DNA of 64,000 nt from Chengkuizengella sediminis (GTDB lineage: Bacteria > Bacillota > Bacilli > Paenibacillales > KCTC-33759), in contig NZ_SIJC01000002.1 in NCBI RefSeq assembly GCF_010078385.1, forward strand, positions 1 through 64,000, read 5' to 3'. The position numbers and the translations under genes are program-made. Of the stretch, positions 25,677 through 35,818 are shown piece after piece. The stretch's first letter is position 1; each line of letters begins with the position of its first letter. The notes beneath the pieces are model-generated. The model was not told the DNA's origin, ran no database searches, and saw only the letters and a program-made list of their open reading frames with translations.

Positions 25677-26288
25677 GTGTATGGAGTGATATTTCATGCT
25701 TTTATATTAGCACTAGGATTAATTCTGCCATTAGGGGTGCAAAATGTTTATATATTTAATCAAGGCGCAGTACATTCTAGTTTTTTGAGGACATTACCAG
25801 TCATTATTACGGCAATTATTTGTGACACTCTATTGATTTCATTAGCAGTGCTAGGAGTGTCCGTAGTTGTTTTAGAATTTTATTGGATAAAAACGATTTT
25901 GTTCTTAGTAGGCATTTTCTTTTTAATTTTTATGGGTTTTGTAACGTGGAAAAGTAAACCTAAAGCTTTAAACAAACAACAAAGCATAGCTTATGATTCA
26001 AAGAAACAAATTCTTTTTGCTTTGTCTGTGTCGTTACTAAATCCACACGCTATTTTAGATACAGTAGGTGTGCTTGGAACAAGTTCATTAAAATATGATG
26101 GTATAGAAAAAATAGTTTTTACAATTGTTTGCATATTAGTTTCATGGATTTGGTTTATTTCCCTAGGTATTGCGGGGAAGATAGCTGGGAAAATGGATAA
26201 ATCAGGTCGTTTCATCATTATTCTAAATAAATTTTCAGCATGTGTGATGTGGGGTACTGCGATATATATTAGCTACTCTTTTATTTAA
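25677..26288 (+). CDS. LysE/ArgO-type amino-acid exporter
   Basis: A 203-residue membrane protein with six predicted helices. The family opening ALGLILPLGVQNVYIFNQGA is followed by VSLLNPHAILDTVGVLG, the ArgO/LysE conserved block in the fourth-helix region. The start is GTG 25677 after AGCAGGGGGTATAAAT. It exports basic or other amino acids from the cell. Divergent from a MocR regulator that likely controls it. Confidence 0.88.
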   Translation: MYGVIFHAFILALGLILPLGVQNVYIFNQGAVHSSFLRTLPVIITAIICDTLLISLAVLGVSVVVLEFYWIKTILFLVGIFFLIFMGFVTWKSKPKALNKQQSIAYDSKKQILFALSVSLLNPHAILDTVGVLGTSSLKYDGIEKIVFTIVCILVSWIWFISLGIAGKIAGKMDKSGRFIIILNKFSACVMWGTAIYISYSFI

Positions 26289-26420
26289 TAAAAAAGAAAA
26301 TCATATTAAAAATTAGTAGATTTCTATGTATTAAATGTTCTAGTTTTTCTAAACTTATATCTATTAAAAAAGTAATTCTGTTTAATTTTTTTGTAATAAA
26401 TGTAAATTGAAACATAATAT

Positions 26421-26431
26421 AGTGGTATAAT
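26421..26431 (+). promoter_or_regulatory. Extended -10 element before the LVIVD gene
   Basis: AGTGGTATAAT (TATAAT at 26426-26431 with the TGG extension), 42 bases before the TTG start. The -35 match is weak. Confidence 0.4.
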
Positions 26432-26472
26432 ATATTTGTTACAAAATATTCAATTTATTGGAGGTATTTTCA

Positions 26473-27861
26473 TTGGGAAGAAAGAAATGGATTAAGGCTG
26501 TTTTGGTTAGTGTACTTGTATTCTCTTTGGTTATTCCTGCGCAAGTGTTAGGACATGATGAATTAGGTGATATCAATCTCGAGAAAGGGAAGAGAACGAA
26601 TTTTGATGATATTACCGTACCTCTATTAGAAGGTAGCAAAAACTTGGAATTTTTAAATGAAGTAGCTACACCTGAAATGGGAATTGTTAGAGATGATGGG
26701 TTAGAAAACTCATATGCAGATGTGTATGCTCACAAAGGATATGCATACGTTGGAACACATACTCAAAATGGAGGGAATGGCGGAGTGAGAGTTTTTGATC
26801 TAAAAGACCCTGCTAATCCTGTAGAAGTATCTGTATTTGCAAACAATGAATTTCCTTTAACTTGGCAAGAAAAAGTGATTGTGAAATCAGTAAACACTCC
26901 TCACTTCAACGGAGACCTTGCTGTTGTTTCAGTTCAACAGTTAGATCGTTCACATCCTGATTCAAAAGGTGGATTTTTATTATATGATGTGACGAATCCT
27001 GTTGATCCTCAAAAGCTAGGTTTTTGGGAAGTAGCAAAAAACACTAGAGGAACCCATGAACTATATTTGACGATGCAAGGAAATAGGGCTATTGTGCTAG
27101 CGGCAAGTCCATATACTGATTATTATACACATGGTGAACAACACGACTTTCAAATTGTAGATGTTAGTGATCCAACTAATCCGGAGACACTATGGCAGTT
27201 TGATCCTAGGACACTTCCTGAAGTAGATGAATCATTTGATGGGTATTATTGGGATTCTCCAGATGGGAAAGTAAGGCGTGTGTTTAATCACAGCACAATG
27301 GCTGATATTACTGGAAAATATGCATACATTTCTATGTGGGATTTAGGAACCCTTATATTTGATATACAAGATCCTGATAATCCTACATACTTAGGACGTA
27401 CTGAGTTTGCTTCCGATCAGCAAGGTTCTGCTCACTCTTCTACACTAGCTAAAGGAGGCACGGTTTTGATAGAAACTCGTGAAGTCTATGCTCCGGTTCG
27501 AGATGGATATGAAGAAGCATATGGATACACTCGTATTTTTGATATAAAGGATAAATCAAATCCAACATTACTAAGCGAATTCAAAACAGAGTTAACCTAT
27601 GATATTCCTGATGAAAATAACGTTACTTTCGCTAAAACAGTACATGATCCTAAGGTGAGAGGAAACACACTTTATCTTTCCTATTATGCAGGGGGAGTAA
27701 TAATGGTAGATATTACAGATGTTAGTAATCCGACAGAAATTGCTCGTTATACACCGGAATCTGCTTATGTGTGGGGAGTGTTTGTTGATCAAAATTACAT
27801 TCTTGCATCTGATATGGACAGTGGATTAAAAGTGTTACTGAAAAATAATAGTCAAAAATAA
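26473..27861 (+). CDS. Secreted LVIVD-repeat beta-propeller protein
   Basis: A 462-residue exported protein. ATTGGAGGTATTTTCA points to TTG 26473 as start; the 26458 codon overlaps that site. The signal peptide is residues 1-27 (ending VLGHD). The body consists of LVIVD-type blades, seen as YVGTHTQNGGNGGVRVFDLKD, FLLYDVTNPVDP, FQIVDVSDPTNPE, LIFDIQDPDNP, TRIFDIKDKSNP and IMVDITDVSNPTEI, six or seven repeats. This fold is found in extracellular Bacillales proteins of unknown role. Ends before two consecutive terminators. Confidence 0.82.
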   Translation: MGRKKWIKAVLVSVLVFSLVIPAQVLGHDELGDINLEKGKRTNFDDITVPLLEGSKNLEFLNEVATPEMGIVRDDGLENSYADVYAHKGYAYVGTHTQNGGNGGVRVFDLKDPANPVEVSVFANNEFPLTWQEKVIVKSVNTPHFNGDLAVVSVQQLDRSHPDSKGGFLLYDVTNPVDPQKLGFWEVAKNTRGTHELYLTMQGNRAIVLAASPYTDYYTHGEQHDFQIVDVSDPTNPETLWQFDPRTLPEVDESFDGYYWDSPDGKVRRVFNHSTMADITGKYAYISMWDLGTLIFDIQDPDNPTYLGRTEFASDQQGSAHSSTLAKGGTVLIETREVYAPVRDGYEEAYGYTRIFDIKDKSNPTLLSEFKTELTYDIPDENNVTFAKTVHDPKVRGNTLYLSYYAGGVIMVDITDVSNPTEIARYTPESAYVWGVFVDQNYILASDMDSGLKVLLKNNSQK

Positions 27862-27867
27862 ATAAGT

Positions 27868-27932
27868 CAGTTAACAAAATTATTGTTAACTTTTTAATAA
27901 GAGAGGGACTATTTAAGGTCTCTCTTTTTTGT
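27868..27932 (+). terminator. Two tandem terminators
   Basis: AGTTAACAA-AATTA-TTGTTAACTTTTT, then AGAGAGGGACT-ATTTAA-GGTCTCTCTTTTTT, back to back after the LVIVD gene. Confidence 0.85.
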
Positions 27933-28251
27933 ATTTTAATGCTTTATGCACATATTCTTCACATTAGTTTGGTAAACTTGATGAGGATAAGTAATATTTG
28001 ATAAAAAACGTTCGGGAGTTGATCAACACGGAAAGATTTTGAAAGTGATTTCGGGATAGGATATAAATGGGAATGAAATTTTTAATTTCTACTCAGTTTC
28101 TGCACAATTTCCTGCTAAAATAACTATGTCTCTATGTGAGGATTCAACAATAACGATACTTGTGAAGATATCATAAGCTTATGGTTACTTTTTTAAAAAA
28201 TTTGATTGATGGATATCAAATATGACTAAAGTGATAATTACATGATTATTA
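27933..28251. other. Gap with a possible gene remnant
   Basis: One frame at 28056-28169 reads DINGNEIFNFYSVSAQFPAK and continues to a stop, with a stop just before it and no ribosome-binding site. It may be a decayed small protein. No promoter was chosen. Confidence 0.3.
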
Positions 28252-28269
28252 ATGGTAGGAGATGATGTT

Positions 28270-29322
28270 ATGAAAAAAATTTTAATCGTAATAGGAATGT
28301 TTATTTTTATTTTAACAGGTTGTGCGAACACAGATCATGTACAAGAATCTGAATCTAATTCTGGAAAGCAAAATGAAGAAAAGAATCAAAATGAAGCAAA
28401 TGATAATAAATCTAATGATAGTGGGGTTACATCTGAAGGTGAACAAGATGATCCCGAAAGATCCACCCCAGATTTAACTGAAATGGATATGATTGAATTC
28501 GGACATGTTCACGGTATGGGTTTTAATTCTGAAGGAAATCGATTACTTCTCTCATCACATACAGGGTTAAAAGTTTATGAAGATGGAATTTGGCGTGAAG
28601 GAGAAGGAGAAGGCCATGATTATATGGGATTTGCAATGGCAAAAGATAGTTTTTTTTCTAGTGGACATCCTGCATTGGGGTCTGAATTAAAAAATCCATT
28701 GGGAATTGTAAAAAGTTCAGATGAAGGAAAGAATTTAGAACAGTTAACTTTATATGGAGAAGTGGATTTTCATGTGACGGGTGTATCTTATAACACGCAT
28801 ACACTCTACGTTATGAATTTTGCACAAAATAGTATTATGGAAGATCAAGGATTATATTATACACAAAATGAAACTCAAACGTGGATAAAAAGTCTATTAG
28901 AAGGTTTCCCTTCGCAGTTAGTACCAGGTGCAGTAACTGTTCATCCAGATGAAGATTCAATAATAGCGATAACTACTGAAGATGGATTATATTTATCAAA
29001 AAATTATGGTGACTCTTTTGAAAAATGGTTTGATGGATATCAAATTACAGCTGCATACTTTGATTTTGATGACCAATTATGGGTAGGAACATATAATGGA
29101 CAAGCTGGACTTCAGTATATGGATCTTAATACAGGTAAAATAACTGCAGTGAATATTCCTGATATGCCCAAAGACGCAATACAGTATATAACACTAAACC
29201 CAGAAAATACACTGGAAATGATCATAGCTACTTATAATGTTGATATGTATAAAAGTGTAGACGGGAGTCAAAGCTGGGATACCATTGCTCAACAAGGAAA
29301 ACCCATATCAAATCTTGATTAA
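28270..29322 (+). CDS. Lipoprotein with F510_1955-type sialidase-like beta propeller
   Basis: A 350-residue lipoprotein. The start is set at ATG 28270 because TAGGAGATGATGTT precedes it. The lipobox FILTGCAN lies at residues 17-19 with Cys 18-19. A Glu/Asn/Ser-rich linker of about 50 residues follows, then a beta propeller opening with FGHVHGMGFNSEGNRLLL and SSHTGLKVY, with YMGFAMAKDSFFSSGHP in the first blades. These are the marks of the Bacillales F510_1955 family, related to YCF48/sialidase propellers. No proven activity is known. It is anchored to the outer membrane face and followed by a terminator. Confidence 0.82.
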   Translation: MKKILIVIGMFIFILTGCANTDHVQESESNSGKQNEEKNQNEANDNKSNDSGVTSEGEQDDPERSTPDLTEMDMIEFGHVHGMGFNSEGNRLLLSSHTGLKVYEDGIWREGEGEGHDYMGFAMAKDSFFSSGHPALGSELKNPLGIVKSSDEGKNLEQLTLYGEVDFHVTGVSYNTHTLYVMNFAQNSIMEDQGLYYTQNETQTWIKSLLEGFPSQLVPGAVTVHPDEDSIIAITTEDGLYLSKNYGDSFEKWFDGYQITAAYFDFDDQLWVGTYNGQAGLQYMDLNTGKITAVNIPDMPKDAIQYITLNPENTLEMIIATYNVDMYKSVDGSQSWDTIAQQGKPISNLD

Positions 29323-29395
29323 GGTGATATTGAAATGAATATTGTAGAAGAATAACCTTAATTAAAGTATGTTTGTTTATATAAGTTAATATCAC

Positions 29396-29438
29396 AATAA
29401 AGGATGCCTTTATATGGCATCTTTTTCTTTTTTTAAAA
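29396..29438 (+). terminator. Terminator of the lipoprotein gene
   Basis: AAAGGATGCC-TTTATAT-GGCATCTTTTTCTTTTTTT, 75 bases after the stop. Confidence 0.85.
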
Positions 29439-29566
29439 TGGGTAAAGAAATAGTTAACTATTTTACTCATAATTGGGCAGAATATCCAAATAGTGAATAG
29501 GCTCACATCAAAACGTTTCTTAGAATAAATTGTAGTAAATAATGCTCTATAAACGAGGTGATATCA

Positions 29567-29743
29567 TTGGCAATGGCTGAAATTTATAAAAGGCTTTTAA
29601 AAGGAGAGAAGTTTAAAAAAATAAGTGATCTTAATTTAAAAGAATTAGATATAAAAGATCCTTCGGAGTTAGTAGGTTCTAATCCGGTCTTGAAGGAAGC
29701 TGCAAGAAAACACGCTAGAAATTTACAGTACAAAAAAAAATAA
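29567..29743 (+). CDS. Small soluble protein of unknown function
   Basis: A 58-residue protein. The start is TTG 29567 (MAMAEIYKRLLKGEKFKK) with GAGGTGATATCA in front; ATG 29573 is possible. It is lysine-rich and helical, with a short conserved-looking middle KELDIKDPSELVG. Convergent with another small gene; the two share a bidirectional terminator. No family was recognised. Confidence 0.55.
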   Translation: MAMAEIYKRLLKGEKFKKISDLNLKELDIKDPSELVGSNPVLKEAARKHARNLQYKKK

Positions 29744-29771
29744 ACTCAAAATATGAATGAGTTTATTTAAA
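29737..29771. terminator. Bidirectional terminator shared by two convergent small genes
   Basis: AATAAACTCA-AAATATGA-ATGAGTTTATT with A-run on one flank and T-run on the other; the stop codons of both genes lie inside it. Confidence 0.8.
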
Positions 29772-29936
29772 TCCCATGATCTTTTTAACAAGTGGCTCAT
29801 CTTTATTCACATGAACTGTTTTTACGATTTGCCCTGTAGCTATGTATTCTGAATGATTTGTTTTATGATTTCTATTCGATAGCTTTCTTTTCGCACGATT
29901 TTTAATATCTGTCGGTTCAATTGGAGTTCTTGACAT
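29763..29936 (-). CDS. Small basic protein of unknown function
   Basis: A 57-residue protein (MSRTPIEPTDIKNRAKRKLS at the N-terminus) with pI well above neutral. AAAGGGGTGATTACG precedes ATG 29936 and sets the start. Its coding frame runs to the shared terminator with the opposite small gene. No family was recognised. The clear ribosome-binding site and terminator support expression. Confidence 0.5.
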   Translation of the reverse strand: MSRTPIEPTDIKNRAKRKLSNRNHKTNHSEYIATGQIVKTVHVNKDEPLVKKIMGFK

Positions 29937-29982
29937 CGTAATCACCCCTTTATTTAATGATATAAAAAAACTAGTTGTAGAG

Positions 29983-30963
29983 TCAAGTGGAATTACTAGC
30001 GTTTTCTGGTGGAGTCGTTAAAGCAACCATGTATTCAATATTCTCAATGTTTTTACTAATATTATGATGTAAAAGTTCAACTAGATGTTTATCCAATACA
30101 TCAAATTCATATGTATAACTACTTAAAACTGTAACCATCTCCTGATGATTATAAGAATAGTACATAACTAAATAGTTTTTTTTAAATAAATTATCATTGT
30201 TAATTTTGTTTCTAATCATTACTTTTTCAGTTTCTTTCGATTCATGTATTAATTCATCAAACATTTTTGGGAAACTACTCAAATGGATTTCATACACAAA
30301 ATGAGCATCAAATTCCTTCTGATATCCTTCCTTTATTTCATTTAAAAAATGCTCCAATACTTCTCGAAAATCCATAGAAGGGACGGACGATTCATCATTT
30401 AAAAATTGCAATGTTGTAGCCTCAGCATCATTACTAGATAAGTATGCCATTAATTTAGCTTTACCACCTGTGATTTCAATGGTTTGGATGGCTGCTTTTT
30501 CCACGTTTTCTACTTCAATTTCCATACGAAATAATTTAATTCGTCTTAATCTTCTAAATCCGACTGGAATGATTAGAAAGATAATCATCCAAATGACTAA
30601 TAAAGAAATACCTCTAAAAATGATTCTATTTAAATCAGATTGTATGATTGATTTCAAAAATGATTGCCACTCAGTCTCTTTACTTGGGTTTGCGAGGTTG
30701 ACTTGTATTTGCATTTCCGAATCTATTTTTAATGTATTCCCATCTATATTTTCTAAAATTTCCTCTACAATGGGTTTCTCTGATAGTAAGAAAAACGACA
30801 ATGGATCTACTTTATAAGTTTTATAGCCCAGCAATCCAATAGATATAAGCATCCATCCTCCAACAAGAATAATACCAACAGTATATAAGTAAGGGATAAA
30901 TGAATCAACCCACATAAAAAAAGTTCGTTTTTCATATTGTAATGAATTCTTATTTTTAAACAT
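29983..30963 (-). CDS. Membrane protein of unknown function with two helices and a cytosolic tail
   Basis: A 326-residue protein. Residues 1-20 are cytosolic; a membrane helix is at about 24-48 (YLYTVGIILVGGWMLISIGL) and another at about 116-137. The external loop between them is about 65 residues. The remaining roughly 190 residues are a soluble domain with alternating helices and strands (YEIHLSSFPKMFDELI, YLVMYYSYNHQEMVTVL). It looks like a sensor or stress-protein layout but no family was recognised. It faces the subtilase gene divergently across 350 bases. Confidence 0.6.
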   Translation of the reverse strand: MFKNKNSLQYEKRTFFMWVDSFIPYLYTVGIILVGGWMLISIGLLGYKTYKVDPLSFFLLSEKPIVEEILENIDGNTLKIDSEMQIQVNLANPSKETEWQSFLKSIIQSDLNRIIFRGISLLVIWMIIFLIIPVGFRRLRRIKLFRMEIEVENVEKAAIQTIEITGGKAKLMAYLSSNDAEATTLQFLNDESSVPSMDFREVLEHFLNEIKEGYQKEFDAHFVYEIHLSSFPKMFDELIHESKETEKVMIRNKINNDNLFKKNYLVMYYSYNHQEMVTVLSSYTYEFDVLDKHLVELLHHNISKNIENIEYMVALTTPPENASNST

Positions 30964-31089
30964 CCGAACTCCCTCTCCTCAAATTCATAATTAAATGTCA
31001 TTTAATGAATTGTCTACTCATTTATTCAATATATTCGTTTTTTTTAACATAATTCCTTCCAAAAAAATCATTTAATTGAAATTTTAAAC

Positions 31090-31313
31090 ACATGTATTTT
31101 TAAAAAAATGTGTCATATCACGCCGAAAAAATGTTAAAAAAATAATTGTATTTTGTTGTAAAATAACTATTTTTAACCTCTTTTGCTAATATATTGATTT
31201 CTTAAAAAATATTAAATAGAATGTACTTGAGTTCTGTTATTTTAAAAAGGGGATAAGGAGGACGAGTTGTTTTTTTACTTAAAAATTAGTCAAATGAGAG
31301 GAGTTATTTTAGT
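31090..31313 (+). promoter_or_regulatory. Leader of the subtilase gene with upstream SD and a 16-codon overlapping ORF
   Basis: TAAGGAGGACG (31254-31264) is a strong ribosome-binding site about 50 bases before the real one. It serves TTG 31267, which opens a 16-codon frame (MFFYLKISQMRGVILV) whose TGA overlaps the subtilase start as ATGA (31314-31317). It may be a leader peptide coupled to the protease, or a STAB-SD-like element. No promoter was chosen with confidence. Confidence 0.4.
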
Positions 31314-34300
31314 ATGATTCAAAGAAATTATAAGCAGTTCAAAAAGCACTTTATTTTAATGTTACTTGTATTATTTGCAGTTACTAGTTTTGGTTTAGGA
31401 TCAGTGCAAGCACAGAATAATGAGGTTATGAATTTAAATGATATAATCTCAGACTTTAATGGAGATAAAAGCGACATCCTACTTCCAACAGATCAATACA
31501 ATGATGAAGATGAAATTCGAGTAATTATTGAATTAGAAGGGGATCCAGCAATACATTTTGCACAAAGTAAAGGCTTGAAATATAAAGAGCTTCCCTCATT
31601 TAAAAAAGAAGAACTTCAACAAGAGATTGAAGTGGAGCAAACAGATCTATTATCTCAAATTGGTTCGCAAGGTATTGAGCTAGATGTTGAAAATCAATTT
31701 GCAATTGTAGCAAATGGGATAAGCGGAATGATAAAGTATGGAGATATTTCTCGAATAGAATCGCTTTCTGGAGTTTCTTCAGTATATATTGTTAATAAAT
31801 ACGAACGTCCAACTCAGAAACCGCAAATGATATCCAGCAAGGATTTAGTCCAGGCGAAAAATACATGGGAATCCGAATATGGATACAAGGGTGAAGGGAT
31901 GGTCATCGGTATTATTGATTCAGGTATAGACCCTTCACATAAAGATATGATTATAACAGATGATAGTTTAGTAGAATTAACTTCCGATGAAGTAGAGTTG
32001 CTAGCTTCAGATAAACAGCTGCCAGGAGAATATTTTACAGTTAAGGTTCCATATGGTTATAACTACGCTGATAAAAACAATGAGATTGTAGATTTAGGTG
32101 CCGGGGCATCTATGCATGGTATGCACGTTGCAGGAATTGCAGCAGCAAATGGTGACGAAGAAAACAATGGGATTAAAGGGGTTGCCCCAGAGGCTCAATT
32201 GTTAGCTTTAAAGGTTTTTGGAAATGATCCTGAAATGCAATTTACTTATGGTGATATTTATATTAAAGCCATTGATGATGCGATTGCATTAGGTACTGAT
32301 GTTATTAATATGAGTTTAGGTTCTACAGCAGCGTTTGTTGATGCTGATGATCCAGAACAACAAGCTATTAAACGAGCTGTAGATAATGGAGTGATGATGG
32401 CTATATCAGCTGGAAACTCTGGATACTTCGCTAAAGATTTTAATCCTTTTGCTTCAAACCCTGATATTGGTGTAGTAGGAGCGCCAGGTTTATCTTATGA
32501 ATCTTTACAGGTTGCATCGATAGAAAATTCTGAAATTCAATTAGATCAAATGTCAATAACGGTAGGAGATGAAACACTACCAATTGCATATAAAAAACAA
32601 AGCAGCACTCCGCAGGCACTGGATGTGTTTGGTAACAATGAAATGGATGTTGTTTATGTAGAAGATGGACAACTGGATAAATATGAAGGCAAAGATGTTG
32701 CAGGAAAAATTGTGTTTGTAGTTCGTACGGGTGGTTTTTTCTACGCTCAGATTGAAGGACAAGCTGAAGAAGCAGGAGCTGCGGGGGTTATTGTTCGCGG
32801 TAGAGAGTCACATGGTGACTACGTTAGTATGGCACTAGATAGTCCAACGATCCCAATGGTTACTTTAAGTATATCAGATGGAAATATGCTAGAAGAAAAA
32901 GTGATAGATGCTGGAGGTACGATGAAGGTTACCTTTACAGGGGAAACGTTGAGTGTACCAAATAATAGAGCTGGTCAGTTGGCAGATTCAACGTCTTGGG
33001 GTGTCACATCAAACTTAGACTTTAAACCTGAAATCACGGCTCCAGGGGCACAAATTTTATCTACATTAAACGATGATCAATATGGTTTAATGAGTGGTAC
33101 TTCCATGGCTGCACCACATGTTGCAGGGGGATCTGCACTTGTATTACAACGTGTTGAAGAAGAATTCCCTGATTTAGAAAAAGCAGACAAAGTAAATATG
33201 GCTAAAAATCTATTAATGAATACATCCGTACCTATTACAGACCCGGAAGGTATGTTATATACTCCACGTCGTCAAGGTGCAGGTTTAATGCAACTTCTTT
33301 CTGCAGTGAATACACCAGTTGTTGTAACAGAGAAAATAACAGGAGAAGCAAAAGTTGCTCTAAGAGAGGTTGATAATGAGTTTTCATTTACGTTAAATGC
33401 AACTAACTATAGCGATGAGGATGTAACCTATCAAGTTAGCGCCAATGCTTTAACGGATTTAGTAGAAGATGGTTATAATCTATTGTCTACTCAAGAAATA
33501 GAAGGTGTTACGATCGAAATTGATACACCTGAAGTTACTATACCAGCTGGTGGTAGTGAAGATATTCATATTAATTTCGATATTTCGGGTGTAGAAATTG
33601 AATTAAATGCATTAATGGAAAACGGTTATTTTGTAGAAGGTTTTGTAACGTTAACAGATATTACGAATTTAGAAGACGACGATATGTCTTATCCAGTTCT
33701 TACAGTACCATACGTTGGTTTTCATGGGGATTGGAACGATCCACCAATTATTGATGCGCTCAGATATGAAGACAATTCTTTCTATGGATTTACTGGTTTA
33801 GTAGGTTCTGAGGATTTCCTTGGATATGATAGTGCTACAGATTCGTATTTGCTAGTAAAGGTTGCTTTTTCTCCAAATGAAGATGGCATCGATGATACGG
33901 TTACACCTATATTATCTTTTTTAAGAAACTCTACTATAGTTGAATACAGTATTCTTGATGAGGATTTAAAACCATTAAGAAAAATAAGAACAGATTATAA
34001 TGTTAGAAAAGATTACTATAATGGCGGAAGAGCTGATTATTATTCGTTTTCATCTACAACAGAATGGGACGGTTTTGTTAAAAATAAATTAGTAGAAGAT
34101 GGTTTATATTATTATCAAGTTAAGACTCAAATTGATTACGAGGGGAAAGATCCACAGATATTACAAATTCCTGTAACAGTGGATACAACAGCACCTGAAA
34201 TTAATGATTTGAATTATGATTCTGAGAATATTGATCTAACTATTGATGCAGAAGATAGTGGAATAGGTATTAATTATTATGTAATTTTAATAGAAGGAGA

Positions 34301-35681
34301 GCAAGTAGATTCTGTACCGTATGAAGAAGACTCTACAACATATGAATTTGCAACTAGACCTGCTGAAGGAGCAATGATTGATGTAATCGCGGTAGATTAT
34401 GCAGGAAACGCAGTAATGGAATCTACTTTAGGAGAAGAAGATGAAGGGGTTCCGAATATTTTTGCAACTTCTCCGGAAGCATTAGGAATATTTGATACGT
34501 TAGCTGTCGAGTTATCAGGATATATTACAGATATTTCTGAAATTGAAAGCTTAACACTAACAGGAGATACGGTGCTTGATTCTCCGATAACCGTAGATTT
34601 ACAGTGGAATGAAGTAGAAAATAGTTATGATTTTAATACAACAATCTCATTTTCAGAAGATGGAGTACATGAATTTTATATATCAGGATCAGATGTAGTT
34701 GGGAATGAAATTGGATTTAATCGAATGATCTTTGTTGATTCAACAGCTCCAACGATTGATGTTTTTGGACTTCCTGAGAATGGATATGTAGCAGCAGATG
34801 AAGAAGATCCAACAATAACTGTAAATGTAGCAGATAATTTTGATGAATTACGATTCTTAGTGGATGGCAGTGAAGAGTTCTATCATCCATTCATAGAACC
34901 TTATGAAATGAGATCTTTATCTGAGGAATTAGAATTAACACTTCCTTTAGAAATGGGCAATAACTCATTTATTTTGGAAGCGGTAGATTATGCTGGTACA
35001 GTAACTACAGAAGTTGTATCCATTTATAAAGGAGAAGAACCTCCAGGAGCACAAATTGAGGAATTAACCGTTGATCCTCAACAATATGTAAGCATGGACA
35101 GACCTGCTACTATTAATGCCACTGCAAGCGAGTCTATTCTATGGGATGTTAAAATAGTAGATCCAGAAGGTGAAGAAATGGACCTTCCATCAAGTGTAGG
35201 GGATACGTACGAAACCACATTTGAACCAGATGAATTTACATTGAACGGAACTTATACAGTGGTAGCATCAGGTTCGATTGATGGAGAGGATAATGTGTAT
35301 GGAACTGAAGCGGTATTTACAGTATATAACTACCCATTAATGATTCAATCTGTAGATACATTAGATGGGAATGGAGAAGCAAAGACTAATTTCACCCAAG
35401 GTGAGAATGTTAAAATACAAGCTAGCATTAAAAACTTAGGACCAGATACTGCTGAAGATCCTTTAATTATAATTCAAGTCAAAGATGAAGAGGAATCAGT
35501 AGTTTATTTAGGGTTCTTTACTTTATTTGAAATTGCCGATGGTGCTACAAATGGTGCAGGAGTACAGTTAAATGATTTTGATGAAGGATCGTATACTGTT
35601 GATGTATTTGTTTGGGATCAGTGGGATACTCCTTCTGCTCTATCGGAAGCTAATAAAGAAACCGTGTTTACTATAGAATAG
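31314..35681 (+). CDS. Cell-envelope/secreted subtilase (S8A, Vpr/lactocepin type)
   Basis: A 1455-residue exported serine protease. Signal peptide 1-33; I9-type propeptide about 55-165 (EIRVIIELEGDPAI). The catalytic triad is D202 in GIIDSGIDPSH, H268 in SMHGMHVAGIAAANG and S597 in SGTSMAAPHVAGG. A protease-associated (PA) domain is inserted at about 455-545 (GKIVFVVRTGGFFYAQI). Fn3-like (about 670-810) and further Ig-like beta domains follow, ending in a CARDB-like module (VQSVDTLDGNGEAKTNFTQG). There is no SLH or LPXTG anchor, but the SLH protein just downstream could retain it. GAGAGGAGTTATTTTAGT precedes the ATG. It degrades extracellular protein. Confidence 0.92.
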   Translation: MIQRNYKQFKKHFILMLLVLFAVTSFGLGSVQAQNNEVMNLNDIISDFNGDKSDILLPTDQYNDEDEIRVIIELEGDPAIHFAQSKGLKYKELPSFKKEELQQEIEVEQTDLLSQIGSQGIELDVENQFAIVANGISGMIKYGDISRIESLSGVSSVYIVNKYERPTQKPQMISSKDLVQAKNTWESEYGYKGEGMVIGIIDSGIDPSHKDMIITDDSLVELTSDEVELLASDKQLPGEYFTVKVPYGYNYADKNNEIVDLGAGASMHGMHVAGIAAANGDEENNGIKGVAPEAQLLALKVFGNDPEMQFTYGDIYIKAIDDAIALGTDVINMSLGSTAAFVDADDPEQQAIKRAVDNGVMMAISAGNSGYFAKDFNPFASNPDIGVVGAPGLSYESLQVASIENSEIQLDQMSITVGDETLPIAYKKQSSTPQALDVFGNNEMDVVYVEDGQLDKYEGKDVAGKIVFVVRTGGFFYAQIEGQAEEAGAAGVIVRGRESHGDYVSMALDSPTIPMVTLSISDGNMLEEKVIDAGGTMKVTFTGETLSVPNNRAGQLADSTSWGVTSNLDFKPEITAPGAQILSTLNDDQYGLMSGTSMAAPHVAGGSALVLQRVEEEFPDLEKADKVNMAKNLLMNTSVPITDPEGMLYTPRRQGAGLMQLLSAVNTPVVVTEKITGEAKVALREVDNEFSFTLNATNYSDEDVTYQVSANALTDLVEDGYNLLSTQEIEGVTIEIDTPEVTIPAGGSEDIHINFDISGVEIELNALMENGYFVEGFVTLTDITNLEDDDMSYPVLTVPYVGFHGDWNDPPIIDALRYEDNSFYGFTGLVGSEDFLGYDSATDSYLLVKVAFSPNEDGIDDTVTPILSFLRNSTIVEYSILDEDLKPLRKIRTDYNVRKDYYNGGRADYYSFSSTTEWDGFVKNKLVEDGLYYYQVKTQIDYEGKDPQILQIPVTVDTTAPEINDLNYDSENIDLTIDAEDSGIGINYYVILIEGEQVDSVPYEEDSTTYEFATRPAEGAMIDVIAVDYAGNAVMESTLGEEDEGVPNIFATSPEALGIFDTLAVELSGYITDISEIESLTLTGDTVLDSPITVDLQWNEVENSYDFNTTISFSEDGVHEFYISGSDVVGNEIGFNRMIFVDSTAPTIDVFGLPENGYVAADEEDPTITVNVADNFDELRFLVDGSEEFYHPFIEPYEMRSLSEELELTLPLEMGNNSFILEAVDYAGTVTTEVVSIYKGEEPPGAQIEELTVDPQQYVSMDRPATINATASESILWDVKIVDPEGEEMDLPSSVGDTYETTFEPDEFTLNGTYTVVASGSIDGEDNVYGTEAVFTVYNYPLMIQSVDTLDGNGEAKTNFTQGENVKIQASIKNLGPDTAEDPLIIIQVKDEEESVVYLGFFTLFEIADGATNGAGVQLNDFDEGSYTVDVFVWDQWDTPSALSEANKETVFTIE

Positions 35682-35690
35682 TAGATTGAA

Positions 35691-35733
35691 ATCAAACTTT
35701 CGGTGAGGAAATAGATGCTTACTGAAAGTTTGA
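35691..35733 (+). terminator. Stem-loop after the subtilase gene
   Basis: ATCAAACTTTC pairs with GAAAGTTTGAT; the T-run is delayed and weak, so some read-through into the SLH gene is possible. Confidence 0.5.
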
Positions 35734-35818
35734 TATAACCATAATGAACCTTTTTATTATTTTCTTATTACAATAGAAGAAATAATACGGTAAATGGAAT
35801 AAGAGGGGCGTGAAATAT

